Source of the DNA: CAUPWF01 sp036656615
GTDB lineage: Bacteria; Bacillota; Clostridia; Lachnospirales; Lachnospiraceae
Length of the DNA stretch: 64,000 nt
Reading direction: 5' to 3'
NCBI GenBank assembly: GCA_036656615.1
Contig: JAVXHY010000003.1
Coordinates: 1 to 64,000 of the forward strand
The number at the start of each line of letters is the position of its first letter. Position 1 is the stretch's first letter. A model generated the notes under the pieces. That model saw only the letters and a program-made list of their open reading frames with translations, was not told the DNA's origin and searched no databases. This document shows positions 1 to 9,629 of this stretch, one piece after another. The translations under genes and the position numbers were made by a program.

Positions 1-54
1 TAGCTAACATTATACGACAATGATATGAAAAATACAAACCCAAATGTAAAATAA

Positions 55-83
55 TTGACAAACAGCAATCATAACGTTACAAT
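55..83 (+). promoter_or_regulatory. sigma-A promoter of the rhomboid-like gene
   Basis: TTGACA at 55-60 is followed by a 17-base spacer and TACAAT at 78-83. This is a near-consensus vegetative promoter about 65 bases upstream of the first gene. Bases 1-54 hold nothing I recognise. Confidence 0.75.
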
Positions 84-149
84 AAACACAATCGTATTTG
101 GGATTGAACTTAAAATGAAGTCAAAATGATAAGAGGAGCAATGAAATTG

Positions 150-1022
150 ATGAATTGGATTAGTAAATTGGAACGCAAATTTGGAAAATACGCGATTCAT
201 AACTTGATGTATTATGTGATTATTTTACAGGGAATTGGTTTTGCGATTGGAATGATGGTACCGAATTTTTATATACAGTATTTAAGCTTGAATGCAGAGG
301 CAATTTTACATGGCCAGATATGGAGAATTTTTACATTTATCATTCAGCCGCCAGATAACAATCTTATATTTGTTATATTTGCTTTGTATTTATACTATAT
401 GATTGGACAACATTTGGAAGCTTCATGGGGAGCATTCCGTTTTAATTTATACTTCTTTTTGGGAATGCTATTTCACGTATTAGCGGCATTGATTGCATAT
501 TTTTTTACAGGATTGTCTTTACCGTTGGGTACATTTTATTTGAATTTATCTTTGTTTTTTGCATTTGCTGCATTGTATCCCAATGTACAATTTTTGTTAT
601 TTTTTGTTATACCAGTGAAGGTGAAATATTTAGCCTGGTTTAATGCAGCTTATTTTGGATTTTCTATTTTACAGGGTATTTTGCCATCTTATACTCAAAG
701 TGCAGGTGGAATGTATTATAAGGCAAATGCAATAGCAGCTTTTGTATCTATATTGAATTTCTTAATTTTTTTCCTTTCTTCAAGAAATATGAAGGCATAC
801 TCACCCAAGCAAATGAAACGAAAAAAACAATTTTATAGAGAGGTAGAAAAAGGAAGAAACCAGTCTAGTACAGGAAAAAGTAATGGACCAAGGCATCGTT
901 GTGTAATATGTGGAAGAACAGAAATTGATAATCCTACATTGGAATTTCGATATTGTTCAAAATGCAATGGGAATTATGAATACTGTCAGGATCATTTATT
1001 TACACATGAACATATAAAGTGA
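150..1022 (+). CDS. rhomboid-fold membrane protein with C-terminal zinc ribbon, probably not a protease
   Basis: About 290 residues. Residues 20-210 form roughly six membrane segments, with the rhomboid-like signature HGQIWRIFTF near residues 54-63. I find no GxSG serine motif, and the matching region reads LPLGTFYLNLSLFF, so it looks like a catalytically dead rhomboid. A basic linker follows (about 215-248), then a cytosolic zinc ribbon with C251/C254, C269/C272 and C279/H282. Starts at 126, 141 and 150 are all in frame. AGGAG at 134-138 sits 11 bases before 150 but only 2 before 141, so I chose 150. It ends just before pyruvate kinase and shares its promoter. The function is unknown; a role in membrane protein binding or quality control is only inference. 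Confidence 0.8.
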   Translation: MNWISKLERKFGKYAIHNLMYYVIILQGIGFAIGMMVPNFYIQYLSLNAEAILHGQIWRIFTFIIQPPDNNLIFVIFALYLYYMIGQHLEASWGAFRFNLYFFLGMLFHVLAALIAYFFTGLSLPLGTFYLNLSLFFAFAALYPNVQFLLFFVIPVKVKYLAWFNAAYFGFSILQGILPSYTQSAGGMYYKANAIAAFVSILNFLIFFLSSRNMKAYSPKQMKRKKQFYREVEKGRNQSSTGKSNGPRHRCVICGRTEIDNPTLEFRYCSKCNGNYEYCQDHLFTHEHIK

Positions 1023-1033
1023 GGAACAAAAAT

Positions 1034-2470
1034 ATGAGAAAAACAAAAATAGTATGTACCATGGGACCAAATACAAATGATAGGGACATGATGGTGAAAT
1101 TAGTAGCTGGTGGAATGAATATTGCACGTTTTAACTTCTCTCATGGAGACCATGAAGAACAAAAAAACAGAATGGATATGCTGAAATCAGTTCGTGAAGA
1201 ACTTGGAATACCGGTTGCTATTTTACTGGATACAAAGGGGCCTGAAATCAGGACCGGACTTTTAAAAGACGACAAAAAAGTAATGTTAGAGCAGGGCGCT
1301 GACTTTATTTTAACTACAGAAGAGGTTTTGGGAACCGACAAAAAGGTATCCATCTCATATGCAGATTTAATTCATGATATAAAAATAGGAAAGAAAATAC
1401 TAATTGATGACGGCTTGATTGCAATGGAAGTAAAAGCAATTCAAGGAAATGAAATAAAATGTAAGATTTTAAATGGTGGAGAATTAGGATCTAGAAAGGG
1501 TGTAAACGTACCAAACGTTCCCATACGTCTGCCGGCACTTACAGATAAAGATAAAGAGGATATTAGATTTGGAGTAGAGCAGGGTATTGATTTTATTGCA
1601 GCGTCTTTTGTAAGATCGGTGGAAGGAATCCTTGAAATCAAAGCACTTTTAAAGGATTGTTCTGCACCATATATACCAATTATTGCTAAAATAGAAAATG
1701 CTGAGGGAATTAAGAATATAGATGAAATTATTCACAGTGCGGATGGAATTATGGTTGCGCGTGGGGATTTGGGAGTGGAAATTCCAGAAGAAGAAATTCC
1801 TTATTTACAAAAGATGTTGATTAAGAAGTGTAATGATAATTATAAGCCTGTCATTACTGCAACACAGATGTTAGATTCCATGATTCGTAATCCGCGTCCT
1901 ACAAGAGCTGAGGTGACGGATGTGGCAAATGCAGTGTATGATGGAACGGATGCGGTTATGCTTTCGGGAGAAACGGCACAGGGAAAGTATCCAAGAGAAG
2001 CACTTCGAATGATGGTTCATATTGTGGAAAATACAGAAGAGCATTTAGATTATGAAATTTTATTGGAAAAGGCACAGGAACACCGCAAAAAAGGTATTTC
2101 AAGTGCTATTGGTTATTCAACGGTAACGACGGCAGCAAGTCTTGGTGCCAAATGTATTGTTGCACCATCTATATCAGGGGCAACAGCGAGAGTGGTGTCT
2201 AAATTCAAACCAAAAGCGGATATTATAGGTGTTACACCTAATGAACGAACATTACGAAGAATGCAGATTTACTGGGGGGTTAAACCGATTAAATCTATTG
2301 AATTTAGTACAACAGAGGATATTTGTAATGGCGCAATTGATATTATCAGTGCAAAAGGGATTGCAGAATCTGGAGATGTGGTTGTTTTAACAGCAGGTAT
2401 TCCTTCGCCAAATGTGGAAAAAGCTCGTGGAGGTATTAGCAATATGATGCGGATTGCCGTGGTGGATTAG
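1034..2470 (+). CDS. pyk: pyruvate kinase
   Basis: Catalyses phosphoenolpyruvate + ADP to pyruvate + ATP, the last step of glycolysis, in the cytosol. About 478 residues. The N-terminus carries KTKIVCTMGP, the active-site region reads MVARGDLGVEIP, and ITATQMLDSM is also present. The length fits the short form that lacks the extra PEP-synthase-like C-terminal domain of Bacillus enzymes. An in-frame GTG at 1019 exists, but GAGGAAC at 1021-1027 places the start at ATG 1034. It follows the rhomboid-like gene directly and probably shares its transcript. Confidence 0.96.
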   Translation: MRKTKIVCTMGPNTNDRDMMVKLVAGGMNIARFNFSHGDHEEQKNRMDMLKSVREELGIPVAILLDTKGPEIRTGLLKDDKKVMLEQGADFILTTEEVLGTDKKVSISYADLIHDIKIGKKILIDDGLIAMEVKAIQGNEIKCKILNGGELGSRKGVNVPNVPIRLPALTDKDKEDIRFGVEQGIDFIAASFVRSVEGILEIKALLKDCSAPYIPIIAKIENAEGIKNIDEIIHSADGIMVARGDLGVEIPEEEIPYLQKMLIKKCNDNYKPVITATQMLDSMIRNPRPTRAEVTDVANAVYDGTDAVMLSGETAQGKYPREALRMMVHIVENTEEHLDYEILLEKAQEHRKKGISSAIGYSTVTTAASLGAKCIVAPSISGATARVVSKFKPKADIIGVTPNERTLRRMQIYWGVKPIKSIEFSTTEDICNGAIDIISAKGIAESGDVVVLTAGIPSPNVEKARGGISNMMRIAVVD

Positions 2471-2520
2471 AATTATATTGCTGTAGAATCATTGGATATA
2501 GGAAGGAAGAATACAAAATT

Positions 2521-3777
2521 ATGGAGAAAATACCATTTGTTACATCGAAGCAACTGAATGAAATTGTTAAAAAATATAAAACTCCCTTTCATTTATACGA
2601 TGAAAAAGGAATCAGGAGAAATATAGAAGCGTTAAAGGCTGCGTTTTCCTGGAATAAAGGATTTAAAGAGTATTTTGCAGTCAAAGCGACACCAAACCCA
2701 TTTTTAATGAAAATCTTACAAGAATACGGTTGTGGCTGTGATTGTTCTTCGTATACAGAACTTATGCTTGCAGAAGCCATTGATTGTGTAGGAGAAGATA
2801 TTATGTTTTCTTCTAATGCGACACCTGTGGAAGAATTTCAATATGCTCAAAAATTAGGAGCGATTATTAACTTGGATGATTTTACACATATTGATTACTT
2901 AGAACGTGCTATAGGAACGCTTCCGGAAATCATTAGTTGTCGTTTTAATCCCGGTGGATTATTTCAAATTAGTAATGATATTATGGATAATCCTGGAGAT
3001 TCTAAGTACGGGATGACACGAGAACAGTTATTTGATGCCTTTCGAGTACTAAAATCAAAAGGCGTAAAGGAATTTGGCATTCATGCATTTTTGGCAAGTA
3101 ATACAGTGACTAATGAATATTATCCAATACTTGCGAAGATATTATTTGAAGTAGCGGTAGAATTACAGGAAGAGACCGGTGCACATATTAAGTTCATTAA
3201 CCTTTCGGGTGGTATTGGAATTCCATATACACCAGATCAGAATGCAAATGATATTCGTTCTATTGGAGAAGGAGTGCGTCAGGTGTATGAGGAAGTGTTA
3301 GTAGAAGCAGGAATGGGCGATGTATCTATTTATACAGAGCTTGGCCGTTATATGCTGGGTCCTTACGGTGGACTTGTTACAACCGCTATCCACCAGAAAC
3401 ATACCTATAAAGAATATATCGGATGTGATGCTTGTGCAGTGAATCTTATGAGACCGGCTATGTATGGTGCATATCATCATATTACAGTTATGGGTAAGGA
3501 ACAAGAACCTTGTGATCACAAATATGACATTACAGGATCGTTATGTGAAAATAATGATAAATTTGCAGTAGATCGTTACCTTCCAAAGATTGATATAGGA
3601 GATCTTTTATTTATTCATGATACGGGAGCACATGGATTTTCTATGGGATATAATTATAATGGAAAGTTAAAGTCAGCAGAATTATTGTTAAAGGAAGATG
3701 GGAAAGTTGAGATGATTAGACGTGAGGAGACACCAAAGGATTATTTCGCTACCTTTGATTGTTTTCACATTATATAA
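2521..3777 (+). CDS. lysA: diaminopimelate decarboxylase-type PLP enzyme
   Basis: A fold-type III PLP decarboxylase of 418 residues, most likely converting meso-diaminopimelate to lysine. The PLP lysine lies in AVKATPNP (about residues 53-60). NLSGGIGIPY, ELGRYMLGPYGG and the CENNDKF substrate loop (about residue 341) match the family. The ribosome site GGAAGGAAG lies about 2501-2509. No lysine riboswitch is visible in the 50-base gap after pyk. Related carboxynorspermidine and arginine decarboxylases share the fold, so the exact substrate is inferred. Confidence 0.85.
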   Translation: MEKIPFVTSKQLNEIVKKYKTPFHLYDEKGIRRNIEALKAAFSWNKGFKEYFAVKATPNPFLMKILQEYGCGCDCSSYTELMLAEAIDCVGEDIMFSSNATPVEEFQYAQKLGAIINLDDFTHIDYLERAIGTLPEIISCRFNPGGLFQISNDIMDNPGDSKYGMTREQLFDAFRVLKSKGVKEFGIHAFLASNTVTNEYYPILAKILFEVAVELQEETGAHIKFINLSGGIGIPYTPDQNANDIRSIGEGVRQVYEEVLVEAGMGDVSIYTELGRYMLGPYGGLVTTAIHQKHTYKEYIGCDACAVNLMRPAMYGAYHHITVMGKEQEPCDHKYDITGSLCENNDKFAVDRYLPKIDIGDLLFIHDTGAHGFSMGYNYNGKLKSAELLLKEDGKVEMIRREETPKDYFATFDCFHII

Positions 3778-3793
3778 AAAACAAAAATAATGC

Positions 3794-3822
3794 TTGTATT
3801 TTTATATAAGGCATGGTAGAAT
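3794..3822 (+). promoter_or_regulatory. promoter of tRNA-Leu
   Basis: TTGTAT at 3794-3799, a 17-base spacer and TAGAAT at 3817-3822. Transcription would begin about 25 bases before the mature tRNA. Confidence 0.65.
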
Positions 3823-3855
3823 AAATCTTGGCTTGGAAAACAAGCCAAGTAGTAA

Positions 3856-3938
3856 GCGGATGTGGCGGAATGGCAGACGCACAAGACTCAAAATCTTGCG
3901 GTGGTAACATCGTGTGGGTTCAAGTCCCACCATCCGCA
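3856..3938 (+). tRNA. tRNA-Leu (anticodon CAA)
   Basis: An 83-base class II tRNA. The acceptor GCGGATG pairs with CATCCGC, with discriminator A at 3938. The anticodon stem is CAAGA/TCTTG with loop CTCAAAA, so the anticodon is CAA at 3889-3891 and reads UUG. A T-arm GTGGG-TTCAAGT-CCCAC and a variable arm are visible. CCA is not encoded. It has its own promoter and terminator. Confidence 0.96.
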
Positions 3939-3946
3939 GTCATTGA

Positions 3947-3984
3947 AAATACCGAGAGCCTTTAGAAAGGTTTTCGGTATTTTT
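3947..3984 (+). terminator. terminator of tRNA-Leu
   Basis: AATACCGA pairs with TCGGTATT, with an inner CCTTT/AAAGG stem, and the hairpin runs into TTTTT at 3980-3984. It lies just after the tRNA. Confidence 0.8.
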
Positions 3985-4056
3985 GTGTATATAAGGATTA
4001 CAAGATCATTATAAATTCTTACAGTCAAATTAAGGGACGAAAGGAGGAAATCCATA

Positions 4057-5421
4057 TTGTTTATTAATGTACTGCTTGGAACAATCATAAAAATGTTTCC
4101 CATCAATTGTCTTTTGCTTTATGCTTTTCGTGATAAATTAAAATTCCCATTGTATAAAAATATAGTATATATTATTTGCATGGTGGCGGCCAGTACGTGT
4201 TTATCAAATTATTTGATGAAAACCGATTATTTTGAAGGTATATGTGAAGTTTTTTATGCAATGATTATTTTGATACTGGGTGTTTTTGTGGCACAGATAC
4301 TATTAATAGATGGAAAAAAGGAAATACCTAAAATAATATTTACACTTTTTTTAATTGACAGTATGGTAGATAGTATTGTACTTACTGCACGTATGTATCA
4401 GACCTATTTTTGGTCTAATCGTGTACTTGAAAATTTGATAAATGAATATTTTAGCGTGAAATTTGGTTTTTCTGCCCTACTTTTTGATGTTTTTTTTATG
4501 ATGATTGCTATTTTGTGTGTATTTACTTTAATTAAATATTTTTTATATCCAATTATTAAATTAACTGGGACACTGTCCTTTTGGAACTATTTGTGGTTGA
4601 TTCCAGTATCCTTTTTCCTTATGTTTCGATTTATGATATATCCAAGCTATTTTTGTGATCACTTGATTTCAACTAAATATAGTTTGATTTTTGCACCCAT
4701 ATGGATTATTGGTTTGTTTTTTGTATATCTAATTATCATGCAAATGCTGCTCCAAACAGTTAATAATTTACAACTTCAAAAAGAGTTAGAGTTATCTAAT
4801 TTACATATGGAAATGCAAAAAGGTCATTATAAAAGGCTACAAAAAAGCATAGAAGAAATGAGAAAAACACATCATGATAATAGACATTGTATGCTTATGC
4901 TTCAAGGGCATGTAAAGAATCATGACTACGAGAGCTTGGAAAGAGATTTAAATATCAGTTTAACGGATTTGTATAACAGTCATTATGTACCGTTTTGCGA
5001 AAATTACGCATTAGATACAGTGATATGTAATTTACTTAATATGTCAAAAGAAGAAAAAATAGAAATTACGGTAAAAGTAAAAATACCAAACGACATGTTT
5101 GTTACGACAGTGGATTTGTGTATTTTATTTGGAAATCTTATTGAAAATGCATATGAAGCATGTTGTAGACAGACAATAAATAAAAGATTTGTAAGTATAG
5201 CAGCTGAAGTAATTAATAATAATAAATTAGTTATATGCGTGAAAAATAGTTATGAAGGGGAAATCATAAAAAGGGGAAATCAATATTTCTCTTCTAAAAG
5301 AGCAGAAGAGGGCATTGGTTTAAAAAGTATTAACAGTATAGCAAAAAAATATAATGGAACGGTTCGCATAGAGTATCAAAATGGTATATTTAAATCACAG
5401 CTTCTTTTGATGGCTGATTAA
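4057..5421 (+). CDS. AgrC-type sensor histidine kinase (GHKL ATPase), orphan
   Basis: 454 residues. The N-terminal 230 or so are hydrophobic with six to seven membrane segments. A coiled-coil linker (about 235-265) follows, then a phosphoacceptor region with HHDNRHCMLML (about 273-283). The GHKL ATPase domain has an N-box (LIENAYEAC) and a G-box (EGIGLKSI). This is the AgrC/ComD peptide-sensing layout. The start is TTG at 4057: AAGGAGG at 4041-4047 is 9 bases upstream, and the next in-frame ATG (4093) has no such site. No LytTR regulator or signal peptide gene is adjacent, so its partner must lie elsewhere. The signal is unknown. Confidence 0.85.
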   Translation: MFINVLLGTIIKMFPINCLLLYAFRDKLKFPLYKNIVYIICMVAASTCLSNYLMKTDYFEGICEVFYAMIILILGVFVAQILLIDGKKEIPKIIFTLFLIDSMVDSIVLTARMYQTYFWSNRVLENLINEYFSVKFGFSALLFDVFFMMIAILCVFTLIKYFLYPIIKLTGTLSFWNYLWLIPVSFFLMFRFMIYPSYFCDHLISTKYSLIFAPIWIIGLFFVYLIIMQMLLQTVNNLQLQKELELSNLHMEMQKGHYKRLQKSIEEMRKTHHDNRHCMLMLQGHVKNHDYESLERDLNISLTDLYNSHYVPFCENYALDTVICNLLNMSKEEKIEITVKVKIPNDMFVTTVDLCILFGNLIENAYEACCRQTINKRFVSIAAEVINNNKLVICVKNSYEGEIIKRGNQYFSSKRAEEGIGLKSINSIAKKYNGTVRIEYQNGIFKSQLLLMAD

Positions 5422-5492
5422 TTATAGATAGTATGATATTTGATTGGTTTTGGGATAAAGATTAAAAGAAAGTAAACAAATAAGGAAAAATC

Positions 5493-5521
5493 TTTAAAAC
5501 ACACCTAAATTAGTGTATAAT
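5493..5521 (+). promoter_or_regulatory. possible promoter of polA
   Basis: TATAAT at 5516-5521 with TTTAAA 17 bases upstream (5493-5498). The -10 box is perfect and the -35 box weak. It lies 32 bases before the polA start. Confidence 0.5.
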
Positions 5522-5553
5522 AAATAACGGTCAACAAACGGATGGGAGAAAAT

Positions 5554-8169
5554 ATGAATAAAAAAATTGTTTTAATAGATGGACATAGTATTTTGAATCG
5601 TGCGTTTTATGGGGTGCCGGATTTAACCAATGCGGAGGGTCTTCATACCAATGCTATTTATGGGTTTTTAAATATATTGTTTAAGATTTTAGATGAAGAA
5701 AAACCGGAATACTTAACAGTTGCATTTGATGTACATGCACCTACATTTCGACATGATTTATTTCAGGAGTATAAAGGAACAAGAAAAGCAATGTCTGATG
5801 AGCTACGTCAGCAGGTACCTGTGATGAAGGAAGTTCTGCTTTCTATGGGCATCAAAGTGGTGGAACAAGCTGGCTTGGAGGCGGACGATATACTTGGTAC
5901 CATTGCAAAAATGGGGGAAGCATCTGGAATGGATGTAGTTGTTATTTCGGGAGACCGGGATTTGTTGCAGCTTGCTACTGAAAAAGTGAAAATAAGAATA
6001 CCAAAAACCAAACAAGGTAAAACGGAAATAGAAGATTATTATGCAATGGATGTGAAAGAACGTTATCAAGTAACTCCAAAAGAATTTATTGATTTGAAGG
6101 CTTTAATGGGGGATGCTTCTGATAATATTCCAGGTGTGCCAAGTATAGGAGAAAAAACAGCTACAAAAATTATTGTAGAATATGGTTCTATTGAACAGGC
6201 ATTTCTGCATGCAGAAGAATTAAAGCCACCTAGAGCAGGAAAAGCATTGAAGGATTATTATGAGATGGCGCAATTGAGCAAAGTACTTGCAACTATTGAG
6301 GTGAATGCAGAGATTGGGTATCAGATAGAGGAAGCAAAAATAGGTGATTTATATACACCAGAAGCGTATGCTTTCTTTCAACGTTTACAGTTTAAAAATT
6401 TATTTAGTAAATTTAATTTAGATGCATCTGTAAATGTTATTGAGGATTCATTTCGTGAAATTACAACATTAAAAGAAGCACAAAAAATTTTTAAAGAAGC
6501 ACAAAAAAAAGAAGTGGTAGGTATTGCATTTTGGCAGGATACAAACAATACACTGCCACTTTTTGCACATAGCTTAGGGGTAGATGGAATCAGTATCGCG
6601 TATGGTAAAAATCAGATTTATCTAATTCGTGAAAAAGAAGAAATTACACGGGAATATTTGTTTGAACAGATTCATGAACTCTCGAAGGTTGTTCAATTTT
6701 TATCTTTTTTAGATGTAAAGGATGCGGCAGGAAAAGTGGTGCTGGAACAAAGATCTAATTGTTTTGATGTTACGATTGCGGCATATTTACTGAATCCATT
6801 GAAAAATGATTATCATTATGATGATGTGGCTAGGGAATATTTAGATCTTATGATTGATGAGAAATGTACAGATGCTGCAAAATCTTATTATGAAGCATAT
6901 GTAGCCTATGCAAGTGTTTTACCTTTGCAGGAAAAGCTGCGTGAAACTGGTATGGAGAAATTGTTTTTAGATATTGAAATGCCCTTGGTATTTACATTGT
7001 TTGATATGGAACAGGCAGGTGTTAAAGTAGAAGCAGAGGCACTACATTTTTACGGGGAACAGCTGGGTGGTAAGATTGTAGAAATTGAAAAGAAAATATA
7101 TGAATTGACCGGAGAAACTTTTAATATCAATTCGCCCAAACAATTGGGGATTGTTTTGTTTGAACATTTAGCCCTCCCATTAGGGAAAAAAACCAAAACA
7201 GGATATTCGACGGCAGCAGAGGTCTTAGAAAAACTAGCACCAGATTACCCCATTGTATCTATGATATTGGAATATCGTCAGCTGACCAAATTGAAATCCA
7301 CATACGCAGACGGTTTGGCTAATTATATTGGCATGGATGGGAGAATTCATAGTAAATTTAATCAAACGATTACTGCAACAGGACGAATTAGCAGTACGGA
7401 GCCAAATTTGCAAAATATTCCTGTACGAATGGAGCTAGGACGTCTGATTCGCAAGGTATTTATACCAGAGAAAGATTATGTATTTGTGGATGCAGATTAT
7501 TCACAGATTGAGTTGCGTGTATTAGCACATTGCTCCGGTGATGAGCAGTTAATTCGTGCTTATAAAGAAGCGAAAGATATTCACAGGATTACAGCATCAC
7601 AAGTATTTCATACTCCTTTTGAAGAGGTAACAGATGCACAAAGAAGAAATGCTAAGGCAGTAAATTTTGGAATTATATATGGAATTAGTTCTTTTGGGCT
7701 AAGTCAGGATTTAAGTATCACCAAAAAAGAAGCCGGTAAATATATGGAATCTTATTTTCAAACATACCCCAGTATCAAAGGCTTTCTGGATGATACGGTA
7801 GAGCATGCAAAGAAAGATGGATATGTGACGACTTTGTTTGGCCGTAGAAGGCCCATTCCTGAACTTGCATCCAGTAATTTTATGCAACGATCTTTTGGGG
7901 AACGCGTGGCTATGAATTCTCCTATCCAAGGAACGGCTGCAGATATTATAAAAATAGCTATGATTGAAGTAAACCATGCATTAAAAGAAGCAAATATGAA
8001 ATCTCGTTTGGTACTACAGATTCACGATGAACTTCTAATTGAAGCCCATAAGGATGAAGTAGAAGCTGTGCAAAGGATATTGAAAAAAGAAATGGAACAG
8101 GCAATTTCTATGGATGTTCCATTGGAAGTAGATATGCATACAGGTAATAATTGGTATGAAGCAAAGTAA
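5554..8169 (+). CDS. polA: DNA polymerase I
   Basis: Repair and Okazaki-fragment polymerase of 871 residues. The N-terminal 5' nuclease begins VLIDGHSILNRAFYG and has acidic motifs such as EADDILGT and SGDRDLLQL. The middle domain has the 3'-5' exonuclease fold but lacks the DxE motif (AFWQDTNN at the expected place), so proofreading is probably lost, as in Bacillus PolI. The polymerase carries motif A VDADYSQIELR (from about 645), motif B RRNAKAVNFGIIYG (about 697) and motif C QIHDE (about 822). ATG 5554 is chosen over 5542 because GGGAG at 5544-5548 lies between them. coaE follows 53 bases later. Confidence 0.96.
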   Translation: MNKKIVLIDGHSILNRAFYGVPDLTNAEGLHTNAIYGFLNILFKILDEEKPEYLTVAFDVHAPTFRHDLFQEYKGTRKAMSDELRQQVPVMKEVLLSMGIKVVEQAGLEADDILGTIAKMGEASGMDVVVISGDRDLLQLATEKVKIRIPKTKQGKTEIEDYYAMDVKERYQVTPKEFIDLKALMGDASDNIPGVPSIGEKTATKIIVEYGSIEQAFLHAEELKPPRAGKALKDYYEMAQLSKVLATIEVNAEIGYQIEEAKIGDLYTPEAYAFFQRLQFKNLFSKFNLDASVNVIEDSFREITTLKEAQKIFKEAQKKEVVGIAFWQDTNNTLPLFAHSLGVDGISIAYGKNQIYLIREKEEITREYLFEQIHELSKVVQFLSFLDVKDAAGKVVLEQRSNCFDVTIAAYLLNPLKNDYHYDDVAREYLDLMIDEKCTDAAKSYYEAYVAYASVLPLQEKLRETGMEKLFLDIEMPLVFTLFDMEQAGVKVEAEALHFYGEQLGGKIVEIEKKIYELTGETFNINSPKQLGIVLFEHLALPLGKKTKTGYSTAAEVLEKLAPDYPIVSMILEYRQLTKLKSTYADGLANYIGMDGRIHSKFNQTITATGRISSTEPNLQNIPVRMELGRLIRKVFIPEKDYVFVDADYSQIELRVLAHCSGDEQLIRAYKEAKDIHRITASQVFHTPFEEVTDAQRRNAKAVNFGIIYGISSFGLSQDLSITKKEAGKYMESYFQTYPSIKGFLDDTVEHAKKDGYVTTLFGRRRPIPELASSNFMQRSFGERVAMNSPIQGTAADIIKIAMIEVNHALKEANMKSRLVLQIHDELLIEAHKDEVEAVQRILKKEMEQAISMDVPLEVDMHTGNNWYEAK

Positions 8170-8222
8170 AGATCACGTGTATGTAAGGTAATTTGCTTGT
8201 GGATTAATAAAAAGGGACAGAA

Positions 8223-8816
8223 ATGAAAATAATTGGGATAACGGGCGGAGTAGGTTCGGGAAAAACGGAAGTATTAAGATATTTACAACAATCTTTTGGT
8301 GCAAAGGTATATCAGGCAGATATGATTGCCCATGATTTGCAAAAGCAGGGACAACCTTGCTATGAAAGGATCGTATCTTGTTTTGGAAAGCAGATATTAA
8401 CAAATGAGGGAAATATAGATAGAGCAATACTTGGGAATATTGTTTTTGCTGATTCTAATCAACGATTGCGGTTAAATGCTTTAGTACATCCTTTGGTCAA
8501 AGAAAAAATCCAATTTTATATTAGGAAAGAAAAACAACTTAAAACACAATTATTTGTATTAGAAGCGGCGCTTTTAATTGAAGATGATTATGGAACAATG
8601 TGTGATGAATTATGGTATATTTATGCAGAAGAATCTATACGTAGAATGCGTTTAGAAAAAAACAGAAACTATAACAGCAAAAAGATAGATGCAATTATTA
8701 GTGCACAATTACCGGAAACTGTTTTTCGAAGTAAATGTAATCGTGTGATTGACAATAGCCAAACATTTCAAAATACCTGTCAACAAATAGAGGAAGTAAT
8801 GTATGAGATTATGTAG
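8223..8816 (+). CDS. coaE: dephospho-CoA kinase
   Basis: The last step of coenzyme A synthesis, phosphorylating the 3' hydroxyl of dephospho-CoA. 197 residues. The P-loop GGVGSGKTEV lies at about 8-17, and the CoA-site region includes YQADMIAHDL and LEAALLIEDD. The ribosome site AGGGACAG lies just upstream. It follows polA, a common order, and its last 14 bases overlap the next gene, so these genes are probably co-transcribed. Confidence 0.94.
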   Translation: MKIIGITGGVGSGKTEVLRYLQQSFGAKVYQADMIAHDLQKQGQPCYERIVSCFGKQILTNEGNIDRAILGNIVFADSNQRLRLNALVHPLVKEKIQFYIRKEKQLKTQLFVLEAALLIEDDYGTMCDELWYIYAEESIRRMRLEKNRNYNSKKIDAIISAQLPETVFRSKCNRVIDNSQTFQNTCQQIEEVMYEIM

Positions 8817-9600
8817 TATAGCAAGTGGCAGCAGCGGGAATTGTATTTATGTAGGAAGCAGTAATACACATCTTCTGATTGATACTGGAATTAGTAAGAA
8901 GCGGATTAAAGAAGGTCTGTTAGAAGTGGGAGTAAATGGGAATGAAATAGATGGTATTTTAGTTACTCATGAACATTCAGATCATATTCAAGGATTGGGT
9001 GTGTTCAGTCGAGAATTTAAAATTCCAATATTTGCTACCAAAGGAACCTTGGAAGGAATTAAAAGTTGTTCTACCCTAGGGACTATACCTGATGGCTTGT
9101 TTCACGAAATCAAAGCGGATCAAAAATTCGGGTTAGGAGAGCTTCATATTCATCCCTTTGCAATTTCGCATGATGCACAAGAACCAACCGGTTACCGTAT
9201 TGAAAAGGATGATAAATCAGTTGCAATAGCAACAGATTTAGGGTTATATGATGATTATATCATATCGAATCTTCAAAATTTAGATGCTATTTTAATAGAA
9301 GCAAATCATGATGTACATATGCTGGAAGTAGGAAGTTATCCTTATTATTTAAAACAAAGGGTTATGGGAAATAAAGGGCATTTGTCAAATGAATTATCAG
9401 GACGTCTTTTGTGCGATATATTACAAGATAAATTAAAACATGTGATATTAGGACATTTAAGCAAGGAGAATAATTATGCTAAACTAGCCTATGAGACGGT
9501 TAAACTGGAAGTAAATATGAGTAATGTTCCATATCAATGTAAAAATTTTGAAATGACAGTAGCAAAAAGGGATACAATTTCTGATATTATAACGATTTAA
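8803..9600 (+). CDS. MBL-fold metallohydrolase, WalJ/YycJ-like
   Basis: 265 residues of metallo-beta-lactamase fold. SGSSGNC at the N-terminus, LLIDTGIS, and the metal motif THEHSDHIQGL (about 53-63) are typical of WalJ/YycJ putative 5'-3' exonucleases. Further metal ligands include H in AISHDAQ, D in ATDLG and H in ILGHLS. It overlaps coaE by 14 bases, which suggests translational coupling. The family is linked to DNA repair and cell-wall control in Bacillus, but the activity here is inferred. Confidence 0.85.
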   Translation: MRLCSIASGSSGNCIYVGSSNTHLLIDTGISKKRIKEGLLEVGVNGNEIDGILVTHEHSDHIQGLGVFSREFKIPIFATKGTLEGIKSCSTLGTIPDGLFHEIKADQKFGLGELHIHPFAISHDAQEPTGYRIEKDDKSVAIATDLGLYDDYIISNLQNLDAILIEANHDVHMLEVGSYPYYLKQRVMGNKGHLSNELSGRLLCDILQDKLKHVILGHLSKENNYAKLAYETVKLEVNMSNVPYQCKNFEMTVAKRDTISDIITI

Positions 9601-9629
9601 CTTTAAATGAAACGAAAAGGAATGGTGAC

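Noticed and set aside
3778..3855. Possible lysine-type or other riboswitch around lysA
   Set aside because: Neither the 50 bases upstream of lysA nor this downstream gap carries conserved aptamer segments; this gap is explained by the tRNA promoter.
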